DNA of 64,000 nucleotides from positions 3,186,399 to 3,250,398 of the forward strand of contig OZ038394.1 of the NCBI GenBank assembly GCA_964036045.1, in the 5' to 3' direction. A program made the translations under genes and the position numbers. Under the pieces are notes generated by a model, which was given only the letters and a program-made list of their open reading frames with translations, was not told where the DNA came from and did no database searches. The stretch is from Eutreptiella sp. 'Long Island Sound 2002' (lineage: Eukaryota > Euglenozoa > Euglenophyceae > Eutreptiales > Eutreptiaceae). Of the stretch, positions 20,291 through 30,024 are shown one piece after another (position 1 is the stretch's first letter; every line of letters starts with the position of its first letter).

Positions 20291-23130
20291 CTTCCCCTTC
20301 TAATGCTTCCCGGGGTCGTGGTGGGGGACGTGCAGACGTGCGTGCTGGTGCGACAGCGGGTGTGATAGGGGGAGGCAGACTTCGTGCCGACTCTCATCCA
20401 GCGCCCTTCCCCACTGCGCCATCCTCTTCCCATCCTCTTCCCAGGGGTACCTCTGTGCCGGACCACAGCAAATCTGTGGAGTCCATCAAGGGCCCCGTCA
20501 AGGTGAATAGGTGTGCCTTTGCCGCGCCTGCGAGGGGTCCATCCGCCGTGCCTGCGGACCGTGGGAGACGACATCCACTTGGGAAACGTCAAGGGCCCTC
20601 TGCACCAAGAAATGGGGTGGGCGCACTCTGGCATGCCAAGCACAGCTTGATTCCGAAGTGCACATGGATGATTGATATGGACTGAGGAGTGTTGCAAATT
20701 GCTTTGGTATTTTCCAGAGCCAGCGTTACTCCAAAGACACATGGAAGACTGAACAACCCTCGAAATGTTGCCAACTGCATTTTTTTTCTGTGCTTGTCTT
20801 CCAACACCTCTCCTAGAGTACCTGTTACGCTGCAGCGTATCCTCCAACCGCCGTCCCTTACCGCCCCCAAACACCAACCAGCCTTTGAAAATGCAAAAAA
20901 TCGTGCAGTTGGCAACATGTCAAGGTCAATGAAACCAATCCGTGCATTTTAAGTGAAGCCAGCATTGGACAACACAATAGTATGCACAAAGTCGCCCCCC
21001 CCCCTACCTTCCCCCCCCCCTACCTCGGCTCCCTTCGCTCCACGCGGGGGCAAGCCCCCGCACCCCCCTTAAATAACAAGACTCCTGCGGTGGCCTCAGA
21101 CCGCCTTGTGTATGCACCGCCTTGTGTGTGCACCGCCTTCTGTGTGTATGCCCCCCCTACCCCCCACACCCCCCCCCCTTACCCCCAACACCCCAACTGC
21201 AAGGTAGGGGAGGGAGGGGGCGACTTTGTGCGATATATGGAAAACACACACACACAAAGTGCATTTGGCAATGCATCCAGGTCCATGCAATACATCCATG
21301 GCATTCTCAAGTGACACTGGTCATGAAAAGCACACCCAAAAAACACATGCAGTTGGCGGTATTTCTGGGATTTTTTCATTTTACAGCCATGAGACATACG
21401 AGAAACAACATGCAGTTGGCAACATCTCTGGGAATGTTTCCTGCGCGCCGCAGGCGCCGCATGATGAAGGGTAATTAGCTGTGGGGTAATCAGCACCGCA
21501 TTAATTTTCCTCGAAGGAAGGAGGTCCAACGGGCACAATGGCGAGGCACAGTACTCAAAACGGACAAAAATGTTGCGATCACCACTCCCCATTCTAAAAC
21601 ATGGGTCACAAAGCGCACAATTTCCCCTGTTCCGGGATAATTACTCAAATTGCGCGCCACAGGCACCGCAAGATTAGCGTTCATATCGGACGGCGGGCAG
21701 AGAACAGCTTTGTAAATGTGCAGTGGCTTGCCGTGGCGAGACATCTGGTGTCCGCTTGTCCCGTCGCTCCTTGCTCCACGACCGGTGTCAGCCCACTGTC
21801 TCTTGTCTCAGCCTTCCGAGGGCTTCGGTGGACACTCAGAGTACGAGTTCGACCCCCAGAGAGACCCTCAAAGAGGTATGCAAACGTGGTCCTGCACCCT
21901 CCCTGTGCTGCCGGGTTTGCCTTGGTCGTGGGGGGCTGTGGGGCATGTTTGTGCGGGCAACACGTGGGACAGAAGCCGAAAACATGTGGAGCGGGCTTTT
22001 TTTGTATGGAATTAATACGCAAGGGGAGGGGTGTCTGGGGGGGTCCCACAAAGGGCCGCTCATTCAAACTTGCCTCAGCCAAATTTTGGGTCAAGATTTT
22101 TTTTTTTGGGTGGGTGGGTCTCAGAGCCATAAGACGGCCCCCCCCTCTTATAAACAAAGCCTGATACGGGGGAGACGCAGCTGATGCCGGAACGTGTGGG
22201 GGAAATGCGGCGGAGGTGGCGTGGACGTGCCGGGGCTGTGCTGAGAGGCCCGGGCCATGAGGGGGTGATGCCCCAACGGAGGAGCGCCAAGGCCCCCCGG
22301 CCGTTTCCTCATCTCGTCTAAGCGTCGGTGCGGGGGAGATGCGGTGAAGATGCCATGGGGGCTGCCGACTCGTTGGCGGAGATCTGGTGGGGGACGCCCA
22401 AACGTGTGGCGGAGCTGCGAACACCGGGCGATTGGACAACAATGTGTTGCCTTTGGCTCGTGCAAGTCCTGGAGACCCGTGGAGTCGGAGGTCCGCTTTT
22501 GGACCTTGCACCGAAGGGCGAAGACGTTTGCATCGAGCAACTCGACAGTGCTTTAAGCAGCCGCACGAGCCGCCGTGGCGGTGAGCGTCAGTGAGTGTCC
22601 AAACTCACCTCGAATTGCCATTTTTCTGTCGGTGAGTGCGGTGAGCTGATGTTTACAAAGGGAACTGAGGGGAAGATCTTCGACCTCCGGGAACACGGGG
22701 GAAATGGGACTATAAAAAATGGGTATTTCGTCCCAGTTTTCTTGCATTTTTCTCCCATTCCTCTCTCATTTTTGTCTCCTTTTTCTCAATCACATCCCGC
22801 CACAACCCTCCACAATCCACATCCCATGTGCCATGCTCGCTATTTCCCCACTTCCCCTCCATTTTCCCCCATTTCCCCCCCATTTCCCCCATTTTTCCAG
22901 ACTCCAAAACGCTGGTTGGGTGAGTTGGTGAGTTCGGTGGCGATGAGCGCGGATGCCTGTGCTATGCATCGAAGGCCAAAGGAAAGCCTAGGGATTCACA
23001 CAGCACCAACCCATCTGGTGAACGGTCTGCCGGAAAGCATGCTGCATGTGCACAGGAAGTGCCCGTAATGGGATGGCGGGGGGTGCAATTGCGACATCGT
23101 GCACCGCATCCACCAGAAGCAAACACAATC
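20291..23130. other. Repeat-rich region without a confident gene
   Basis: Contains the recurring TGCAGTTGGCAACAT motif (20904-20918 and 21411-21425, reverse complement 20765-20779, a variant at about 21350). Long C runs lie at 20995-21020 and 21150-21180, and T-rich sequence at 22097-22108. Around 22318-22594 both strands are open for about 85 codons and neither can be preferred. 22740-22905 is pyrimidine-rich (CATTTTCCCCCATTT units). Confidence 0.35.
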
Positions 23131-23450
23131 CAGTGCAATGCAAGGCCGCATGTCGCGTGACGTACGGCCGAGTTGCCCATACCTCACGTTACACGGTCCC
23201 GGGGGGGCGGTTACTTTCTGAGTGTCCATTTTTTTCCGTGAAAGGCGCCTATGGCACTGAAGAGCTTTTTGTTCTGACTGTTGTTGCTTCGCAGCCTGTG
23301 CCTTGCAGGGTAAAGGCGAGCATTCAACATCCGAATCCCACGGCGGGGGGCTGACGGGGGACCCCCCCCTCTTCCAGGAAGCTCTTGGCGGCCATGCGGG
23401 TGATGCACAATGTCAATTACCCACTCAAAGGGCGTTGAGCGGCTTGGTCG
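23131..23450 (+). repeat. Segmental duplication D, copy 1
   Basis: AATGCAA.GCCGCATGT, GGCCGAGTTGCCCATACC and TCACGTTAC recur at 24724-24780. CCAGGAAGCTCTT recurs near 24833. GCGGCC.TGCGGGT.ATGCAC and AAAGGGCGTTGAGCGGCTTG recur at 25218-25280. The second copy is longer because of extra sequence between its parts. Confidence 0.65.
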
Positions 23451-23597
23451 CCCGCAACACTCTCCATCTCGGAGCTTCCCTGAAGTGGAAGCACCCATCC
23501 CGACGCCATCCCTCTTCTTGTTCGTCCCCCTCACCACCAAACTTTTCCCGGGTTCCCACGGAGGAGCACCCAATCCCCCCGCCTCTGGTCTTCGCAG

Positions 23598-23852
23598 AAC
23601 TACGCAAGTCCGCGCAGCGCCCTGAAGGCCCCCAGCCACACGAAGCCGTCGCCGTGTGGGTCTGCAACGAGCGACGGGGCGGCCCCGGGGGTCCGCTTCG
23701 CGAACTTCGTCGCAGTCACGGAGGTGATTGGCTCCGCCGCGGCCGCGGCCGACGAGTCCATCGACGTGTCGCAGACGATTGGCGAGACCGTGATGGCCCC
23801 CATGAATGCGGAGGCGTCCAGTGGTCGTCCGGTGCGAAAGATCGATTCGTTT
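23598..23852 (+). CDS. Exon-like frame, Ser/Ala-rich, unknown protein
   Basis: Between an acceptor-like CTCTGGTCTTCGCAG and a donor TTT|GTATGT the plus frame reads SPRSALKAPSHTKPSPCGSA, later VRFANFVAVTEVIGSAAAAA and DESIDVSQTIGETVMAPMNA, ending RKIDSF. Codons end mostly in C or G. The frame also stays open upstream to about 23484. It joins in phase 0 to 24307. Unknown family; possibly part of the same kind of disordered protein as 14601-16207. Confidence 0.35.
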
Positions 23853-23993
23853 GTATGTCTGCGAACTGCGTGCCCCCGCCGTCCCCCTCCCCACTGCCCC
23901 CCCCACCCCCCCGGCCCCCAGCTTTCGCCCGGGGCTGTGGGTAAGGACTCTTTTTTTTTGTAAGCGAGGGTATGCAAGAAGGAGCCCTCTGCC

Positions 23994-24194
23994 ATGATGG
24001 TCGCCTCCAAAACGGAGGACTATCAGCTCCTTGGGGGTGTCCTAGACCAAGGTCTAAAGGAGTTGGGATACTCCCGGGAAGACCTGAACGTGGAGTTGTT
24101 CGCCAGCCCCTTAGGAACAACCAACCGCCAACCGCCAAACACCCCCAGCCGCCCACTACCAACCGCTACCAACCACCAACCATTTGTTCAATAA
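23994..24194 (+). other. Short frame with an LFAS motif, possible retroelement fragment
   Basis: Reads EDYQLLGGVLDQGLKELGYS then REDLNVELFASPLG before becoming Asn/Pro/Thr repeats. DLFAS-type motifs follow the reverse transcriptase/RNase H of DIRS-like and related retroelements. The match is about ten residues and may be accidental. It lies in the predicted intron between the exon-like frames at 23598-23852 and 24307-24525. Confidence 0.2.
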
Positions 24195-24306
24195 TGCTTC
24201 TGTGGTCTTGTGTCTAGTCCATGTCTTGCCCACGAAGCAAAGAGCGTCCCCGTGAAGGTTCGTTTCTGTTGGCGTCACGAACCCTTTTCTTTTCCCTTTA
24301 GGACAG

Positions 24307-24525
24307 CCCTCCCCCCCCCCCCCATTATCCTCTTCGCCGCTGCTGTCCACCGTCGCAAGGGGCGACGTCCCCAGCCCTTGTCCTGCTGATTCGAACCCCC
24401 GCAAACCGTCGCCATTGCGGCCGGTCCGGACCAGCGGACCCGGCGGGCCACGTCCTTCGTCGTTTGTGCCGCAGGCGAACGATTTCGGTTTCCGGCGCGA
24501 GCTTTCGATGGGCCCATCAAAGGGG
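24307..24525 (+). CDS. Exon-like frame, Ser/Pro-rich, unknown protein
   Basis: Follows a strong polypyrimidine/acceptor (CTTTTCTTTTCCCTTTAG and ACAG). The frame reads PLSSSPLLSTVARGDVPSPC, later RKPSPLRPVRTSGPGG and SSFVPQANDFGFRRELSMGP, and reaches a donor GGG|GTGTGC at 24525. Phase 0 at both ends is compatible with the exon-like frame at 23598-23852. A C homopolymer near the 5' end encodes a Pro run. Confidence 0.35.
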
Positions 24526-24716
24526 GTGTGCCTCCTGACCTCTGCTTCAGTCTGGGGCAGTGCGGTGTGGGGCAGCCAGGGCAACTCAGCACCACTTGGG
24601 GCTTGGGGGGTCACCCCCCCCCCCCCGGGCTACCCACCCACCACTCCCCCCCCCCCCCATTGGGGCAGCGTAGGGAAGAGGGTGGGGGCACCGCCATAGT
24701 GCCCCCACCCGCGGGC

Positions 24717-25285
24717 TCCTGTGCAATGCAAAGCCGCATGTTGTGTGACGGACGGCCGAGTTGCCCATACCTCACGTTACGGGGGGGGGGGGGGTTACGT
24801 GTCGGGCCAGACCCCAACCCCCCCCCCCTCTCCCAGGAAGCTCTTTGCAGCAGGGAAGTAGTAGACTGCCCGTACACGGTAGGAGGAGGAGGGGGTACCC
24901 CCCTCTTGTAACACCCCCCTCCCAGACCGAAGTGACCATCGCAGGAAAAAACAAAGTTTACTGTTGCGAAAATCTGGTCGGACTATCTTTGGTACACAAA
25001 AGTCCCCCCCCCCGTCTCCGGGACATCCGACCCCGGAGTAGTCAAACAGGACAAGTCATCCAGGGACTGCGTTGACACAACCAAAACACGTTCGGACCCA
25101 CAGAGGGTCAGAACAAGCAGTGGCGAGAGGCCAATAGGAACCGCCAAAGGCAAACAACCTAATACCGAGGCCTTGTGCCACCCCCCCCCCCTCCTCTCTT
25201 CTAAGTCATCCCTGCATTGCGGCCGTGCGGGTAATGCACGATTTCAATCACCCCATCAAAGGGCGTTGAGCGGCTTGGGCACCCG
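24717..25285 (+). repeat. Segmental duplication D, copy 2, containing family C copy 2
   Basis: Homologous to 23131-23450 at both ends, with about 350 bp of additional sequence. That extra part includes family C (24879-25007), homologous to 20176-20290. The order suggests family C inserted into, or was deleted from, one copy of D. Confidence 0.6.
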
Positions 25286-26729
25286 CACGCCCTCGTGGCG
25301 TCGTGTACGCATGCACACCACCGGCCGAACCGCAGATATGCGGGAGGTCCTTGCTCCGACAGTGCGTTTGTGCAGTGTGTATGCCACACGCCCATTTGCC
25401 CCGCTCCTCTTTGAAGTTCAGTGCCATTGAGTGGGTGCAATCCCATCGCTCGTGGGACGGGGCGGTGTTAAACAGGGCAAGTCTGCCAAAGGTTCCGCCT
25501 CCACTTTCGCTTAGCTCACCTCAATTACGTTGTGTGCCCCCCCCCTCAGGACCCCCAACCCACAGCGATGGTGAACAATGAGGGACAACCTTGGACGTCA
25601 GGTCGTTGTTCCTGGCGCCCAGATCATTTTTTGACCTCTGTGGACCGGGGGCACAGGGCAGGGATGAATTGGAAGGGAAGGGACCTCAAAGGCGGTTACA
25701 GAAGCGGTTAGCCAGGCGGTTGATGGAGGTTGCTGAAGCGGTTGTGGGCCGTTACTGTCGGCTACAAATGCCACTGAAGCTGGCACTTACCGTCAGGGGG
25801 ACAGTGGCTGGGCATAGATTGGGCGCCCTGGAGGGGGGGGAGCCCCCCCCCCCCCTTCCAATGCATCCCTGGCACAGGGGAATGCCCTACTATTTTGTAG
25901 AAGGAGATCCCCCCCCTACTTGTGTATATTCAAAATTCAAAATGCTCAGAATGACGCAGGGAATTCAAAAATGCCCCCAAAACACGAAGCAAATCCCCCC
26001 CCCTCCCCTGCCCACGCCGCGGGTGTTGGTGTCCGGAGCGGAACGGAACGTCCCCCCGTCCGCGGTCCTGCCCCGAGTGTTGCATGTGCGCGGGTGACCC
26101 CATTGGCTCACCCTCACGCTGTCGGGGTTATGGCCCACCGCCCCATCGTTCCCACGCCGCCAGCAACGTGCACGGTGTCTTCCCGATCCGTTCACGCCAT
26201 ATTCCCCACAACTGCACACCATAGTTCGTTTGTTCGTTACATGCCTCCCTGCGTTGCCGCAATGTTTCGGGTGTGATCCCGGTGTCGCCGAGGTATTTGC
26301 GCTGCACATGCCGCTTAGGGGTGCTCGCACACATCCCTCTTGTCCGAAGAGTCGTTACCCCCCCTCAAAAAAAAACAACAACCCCCTGCTCTGTAAATTC
26401 ATTGCCATAAGTCGAGACCACAGCCAAGTAGGGGGCAGGATTTCGAAGGTTTTTTCGGGTTTCACGTGTGCAGGAGGGGGCAGCACAATTCCGTAGGGTG
26501 GCACCACAGGGGCCGCGCCGCCCCACATGGGGCCTGAGATTTCTATTGCTGGGATCATCCGAAATAGGGATTTGCAAGTGGAGTAGGGGGCAGCTATGAT
26601 TTGTAGGGGTCAGCCCAAAAATGAATTTAGCAAGTCCGGTAGCCCTCTCTTTATGGCATAGACGGATTGACAGTACACATGTACACAGCACCACGTGCTG
26701 TTGTGTCCGCCGCTGTTTGGAATTGTTGA
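25286..26729. other. Region without a confident gene
   Basis: Short frames on both strands and several C runs (about 25536-25546, 25846-25857, 25995-26006). I see no recognisable domain. Confidence 0.35.
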
Positions 26730-26945
26730 GGTGATGAAGCAGCTGTGCATCCCTTGGGGCACCTCCAATTGCCCTGCGTTTGTTTGGCAGATCACCGAGT
26801 TGCCACGGTCTAAGTCCGAAAATACAATGGCTAGCACCAGCGTCTGGGACGCCGCGAAGAACAAAGAAAGACCGAATGTCCCTGCCCTCGATTTGGGAGG
26901 GCTTGTTGGTAAGGTGTGCCTCCCTCCTGCGCCAATAGCCCGTTC

Positions 26946-28865
26946 ATGCAGGTTTGTATGGGTGGCGGGGGGGCAGGCAAGAGAAGGGACCTCCACGACA
27001 ACCACAACAACGGCGGCGGACAGCCACACCACCCGCCGCAAGCACCAGCACCAGCCCAACACCCAACGCCCAGGGTGGGGGCCAGACCCACCACACAGGC
27101 ACTTCACCCACACACAGCCACCGCCGCCCGCAAACAAGGCACGCGCGCAAACCTCAAAGGCAGGCCCCGGGGGCTCCGACTCGGCCCCGCCAATGGGTCG
27201 GCGGCCCTATCCAAGCGCTTCGGAGGTTACCCGAACTCGGCCCCGACAGGGAGCGGCCCTGGCTGGGTAGCCGTGGCCGCCATGCCTCACGGAGGCAGCA
27301 TAGCGCACAACGCGGAGGCAGCATGGCACACAACGCAGTGCAGCACGCTAGAGCCGGCAAAGGCACACAATGAAACTCGCCAGCACACAACAGCACGCAG
27401 CACACAGTACAGCAGAGCAAAGCAAAGTAGTGTACCACAACAACAGCGGCGGACAGCCACACCACCCGCCGCGAGCACCAACACCAGTCCAACACCCAAC
27501 ACCCAGGGTGGGGGCCAGACCCACCACACGGGCACTTCACCCACACACAGCCACCGCCGCCCACAAACAAGGCACGCACGTGGAGCATCACCAAAGGCCC
27601 ACGACCCCACACTCCAACGCCAACACGGCGCCCACCACACACGCAACAACCAAGGCCACACTTACACACAACATAGAAGGGATGCTGCCCTGGTGCACTC
27701 CCGGGAGCCATCACCATCTCGACCACACCGGGAGGAGAAGGCAACCCAAACCTAAGTAAGGGGGTTGTCCCTGCGGGGGGTTGGCAGCCCTACGCGGTTG
27801 TCCATTGGGCAGCAACCTAAAACATGTACTGCCCGCGAGTAGCTAAGTTCTGTCACCAGGGCCTAGTGCAGGGCCTTGGGCACACTTATGAGACACAGCG
27901 CCCAAACCATTGGTGGTCACTGCACACGACCAACCAAGGGGTACTCACACGAGTCCCTAGCTCCAAGGCGTGGACAGCCGGGAGTGAAGTCCTCAAACGG
28001 GGAGCCCCTCAGCAGCCCCGAAAGCAAAAGAGCAACAACGCATCAAATTCACCCCAAAACAACTCCAACAAACACCAGTGACAGGTCAGTTTGTAGATTT
28101 GGAGACATGTGCAAAAGTGCCCGGTGCCCCTGGTACCACCCAACTGAAAGTGGGACAACCCAACAGCCACAATGGGAGGCAGGGAGCGACATGCTGCCCC
28201 CCCGGCGCCGCACACCAGCAGCGGGGAGCATGCAAGGTGCCCACGCACTCCACAAGGGCGGGGGCTGCGCCCCTCGCGCCAGGAGGTGCCCGCCACGGGG
28301 GTGGCAACAGGGCCGTGACCAGCCAACCGCGCACAGGACAGTCCACGTCGTACGGAGATGTGAAATCCTCGTACGGGGGGGCAAGCGGGTGGGACAAGAG
28401 TGGGTGCGCGAAAGGGGCACCCAGGAGCGCCCATAGACAGGGGGAGGAGCACAGACACACAGAACGCGGGAGCCACACCAAGAGGGACAAGGGCGAGCAT
28501 AGTAGACAAGGAGGAGGGGCACAGCAAGGCGGGAGAGGCAAACAGAACAGCGGCAACAAGGAACCAGAATGGAGGGGATGGGAGAGCGTGCGCATGGGAC
28601 TGTGGGAGGCAGCGACAACAAAGGGGATGGCCTGGCCAGCCAGCCCCGCCGCCGCGACCGGGTGCCAGGGCAACCCCTGCTCAACCGGCATCAGGTGGGG
28701 GGTGTCTCCCACAGCCCAGATGGGCTGTTTGCGCAGCAGGGAGCCCATCAGGGGCAAACCAGCCGCAGGGGGGGGGGGGCGCAAAAAAATTCGCGGTATC
28801 ACCGTTTTTTCGCCCCCCCCCCCTAGGGGGGTTCGGCCCGGAAAAAAAATATCCCACCCCTGTGA
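26946..28865 (+). CDS. Long UGA-free frame with a CCCH zinc finger
   Basis: From UGA 26727 to UGA 28863-28865 one plus frame runs 711 codons without UGA; ATG 26946 would give 639 residues. It is crossed by UAR at 27753, 27840, 27864, 28434, 28500, 28503 and 28824 (plus three upstream of the ATG), so under the standard code it is three same-frame ORFs (26916-27755, 27876-28436, 28569-28826). A CCCH finger, C383-x5-C389-x4-C394-x3-H398 (CRFGDMCKSARCPWYH), marks it as probably RNA-binding. The N-terminal half is Pro/His/Thr/Gln-rich and includes a 148-bp duplication. The C-terminal part is Arg/Gln/Gly-rich; the two adjacent UAGs fall in a stretch with many CAA/CAG codons. It could be an ORF1-like protein of a retroelement or a lineage-specific RNA-binding protein; I do not recognise the family. 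Confidence 0.45.
27001..27580 (+). repeat. 148-bp direct repeat pair (27001-27148 and 27434-27580)
   Basis: Both copies run from ACCACAACAAC through GGCGGACAGCCACACCACCC and CAGGGTGGGGGCCAGACCCA to AACAAGGCACGC, with a handful of substitutions and one base of length difference. The offset is 433 bp, one more than a multiple of three, so the two copies are read in different frames within the long ORF, although both stay open. Confidence 0.8.
28790..28860 (+). repeat. C11-TA-G7 palindromic element, copy 1
   Basis: A run of 11 C (28813-28823), TA, and 7 G, flanked by TTTTTTCG on the left and by GGAAAAAAAATATCCCACCC on the right. The same architecture recurs at 62490-62555. Confidence 0.75.
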
Positions 28866-29886
28866 GTAAAAAAGTTTTGCAACCCCAATTATTTTCTAAA
28901 GAACACCACTAGTTGCTTTTTCATATTGTGTAGATGTAGCCTACAAAATGCTTTGAGGTCCCCAAACATTCCCCATTTTGCCAGTACAAATTAGGTAGCC
29001 CTACATATCCGTGTCGGCCCAAAGTTCAGCCACCACAAAGCGAGGGTGCTGGCCGTGGGGCCCCAAGAGTTTTGGCTTGGGGTAAAATTGGTCAAAATGA
29101 CCTTCCAGTTTTTCTAGGAATAGTAGCAATAGCACAAGTAGGAAACTAGGTGTGGCATAGGTGAGGGTTCGGCAATAGCACAGGTAGCAAACTACATGTG
29201 GCATAGGTGAGGATTCAGGAACCCTCCTTTGCATGCCATACTGCTTCATATCGTTCCCCTCTTGCACGTTTTTTTCGACCCCAGTTGAATTGGCAACGTT
29301 TCAACTAGTTTTGTGCACAAGCAATGTTGAACCCCAATGTGGGCCTATTGGACATTGGTGGGGTGCAATGTAGTGGCGTTGTGAGCCCATTTAGCGTGCT
29401 GGACCTTCCTATTTTGGGTGCCACTACCTCATACAGGTCTTCTACAACGTTATTGACAACGGCATTGTCCTCAACATCTATGCCGGTCATGGGGTACACC
29501 CTCGTGGAGGCCATTTGTGTTGGTTGCTATTGGGGTAGAAACCACTTGGATCACACGAGGTTGCGGGGTGCGTGCTAGTTGCACCGGTACGTCATCCCAA
29601 GTCCCGAAGTTGTTGGATTTCACCTCCTTTGAAGACACGGAATTTTGATTCCTTGATATAAAGCCCCTCCTCCACCAACCGCACGCATTTGCTTTTTGAT
29701 GAAGTACGAGGGTTTCTTGATTGGTGTGGCGAGCAGGAATGACCAATGGTTTTATGTTGATGTACAAGGATCTCCCTGGGCTCCAAGTGGTGGTGCACTC
29801 TGTACCGAGTTTTCCACTCTTGTGGAGCTTGTCGACGTTGTGCTACTTCCCGATGGTTTGGCACGGACTGCCACCTCACCCAATGA
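28866..29886. other. AT-richer spacer, no confident gene
   Basis: A direct duplication of about 50 bp (CAATAGCACA.GTAG.AAACTA..TGTGGCATAGGTGAGG at about 29126-29167 and 29172-29213). Minus-strand frames 29305-29514 and 29592-29879 are open for 69-95 codons without a recognisable domain. Confidence 0.4.
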
Positions 29887-30024
29887 AGCCCAAGCGTGCC
29901 GAATTTGGACAGTTACGGTTAGGCCCAAAATTTTGTCAGGCACAGTTGCCAAGGGCGCACTCAGCGTTGCACTGTTCAAGACATCCGTCGGAAGCTTACT
30001 CAGGATTGTGCATTTATTACACCA

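Noticed and set aside
20980-21200. Telomere or subtelomere signature in C-rich tracts
   Set aside because: The tracts are homopolymers of variable length with no regular TTTAGGG-like unit.
29640-29700. Decayed CCHC knuckle on the minus strand (CVRLVEEGLYIKES)
   Set aside because: Three of four metal ligands are absent, so the match is too weak to call a gag gene.
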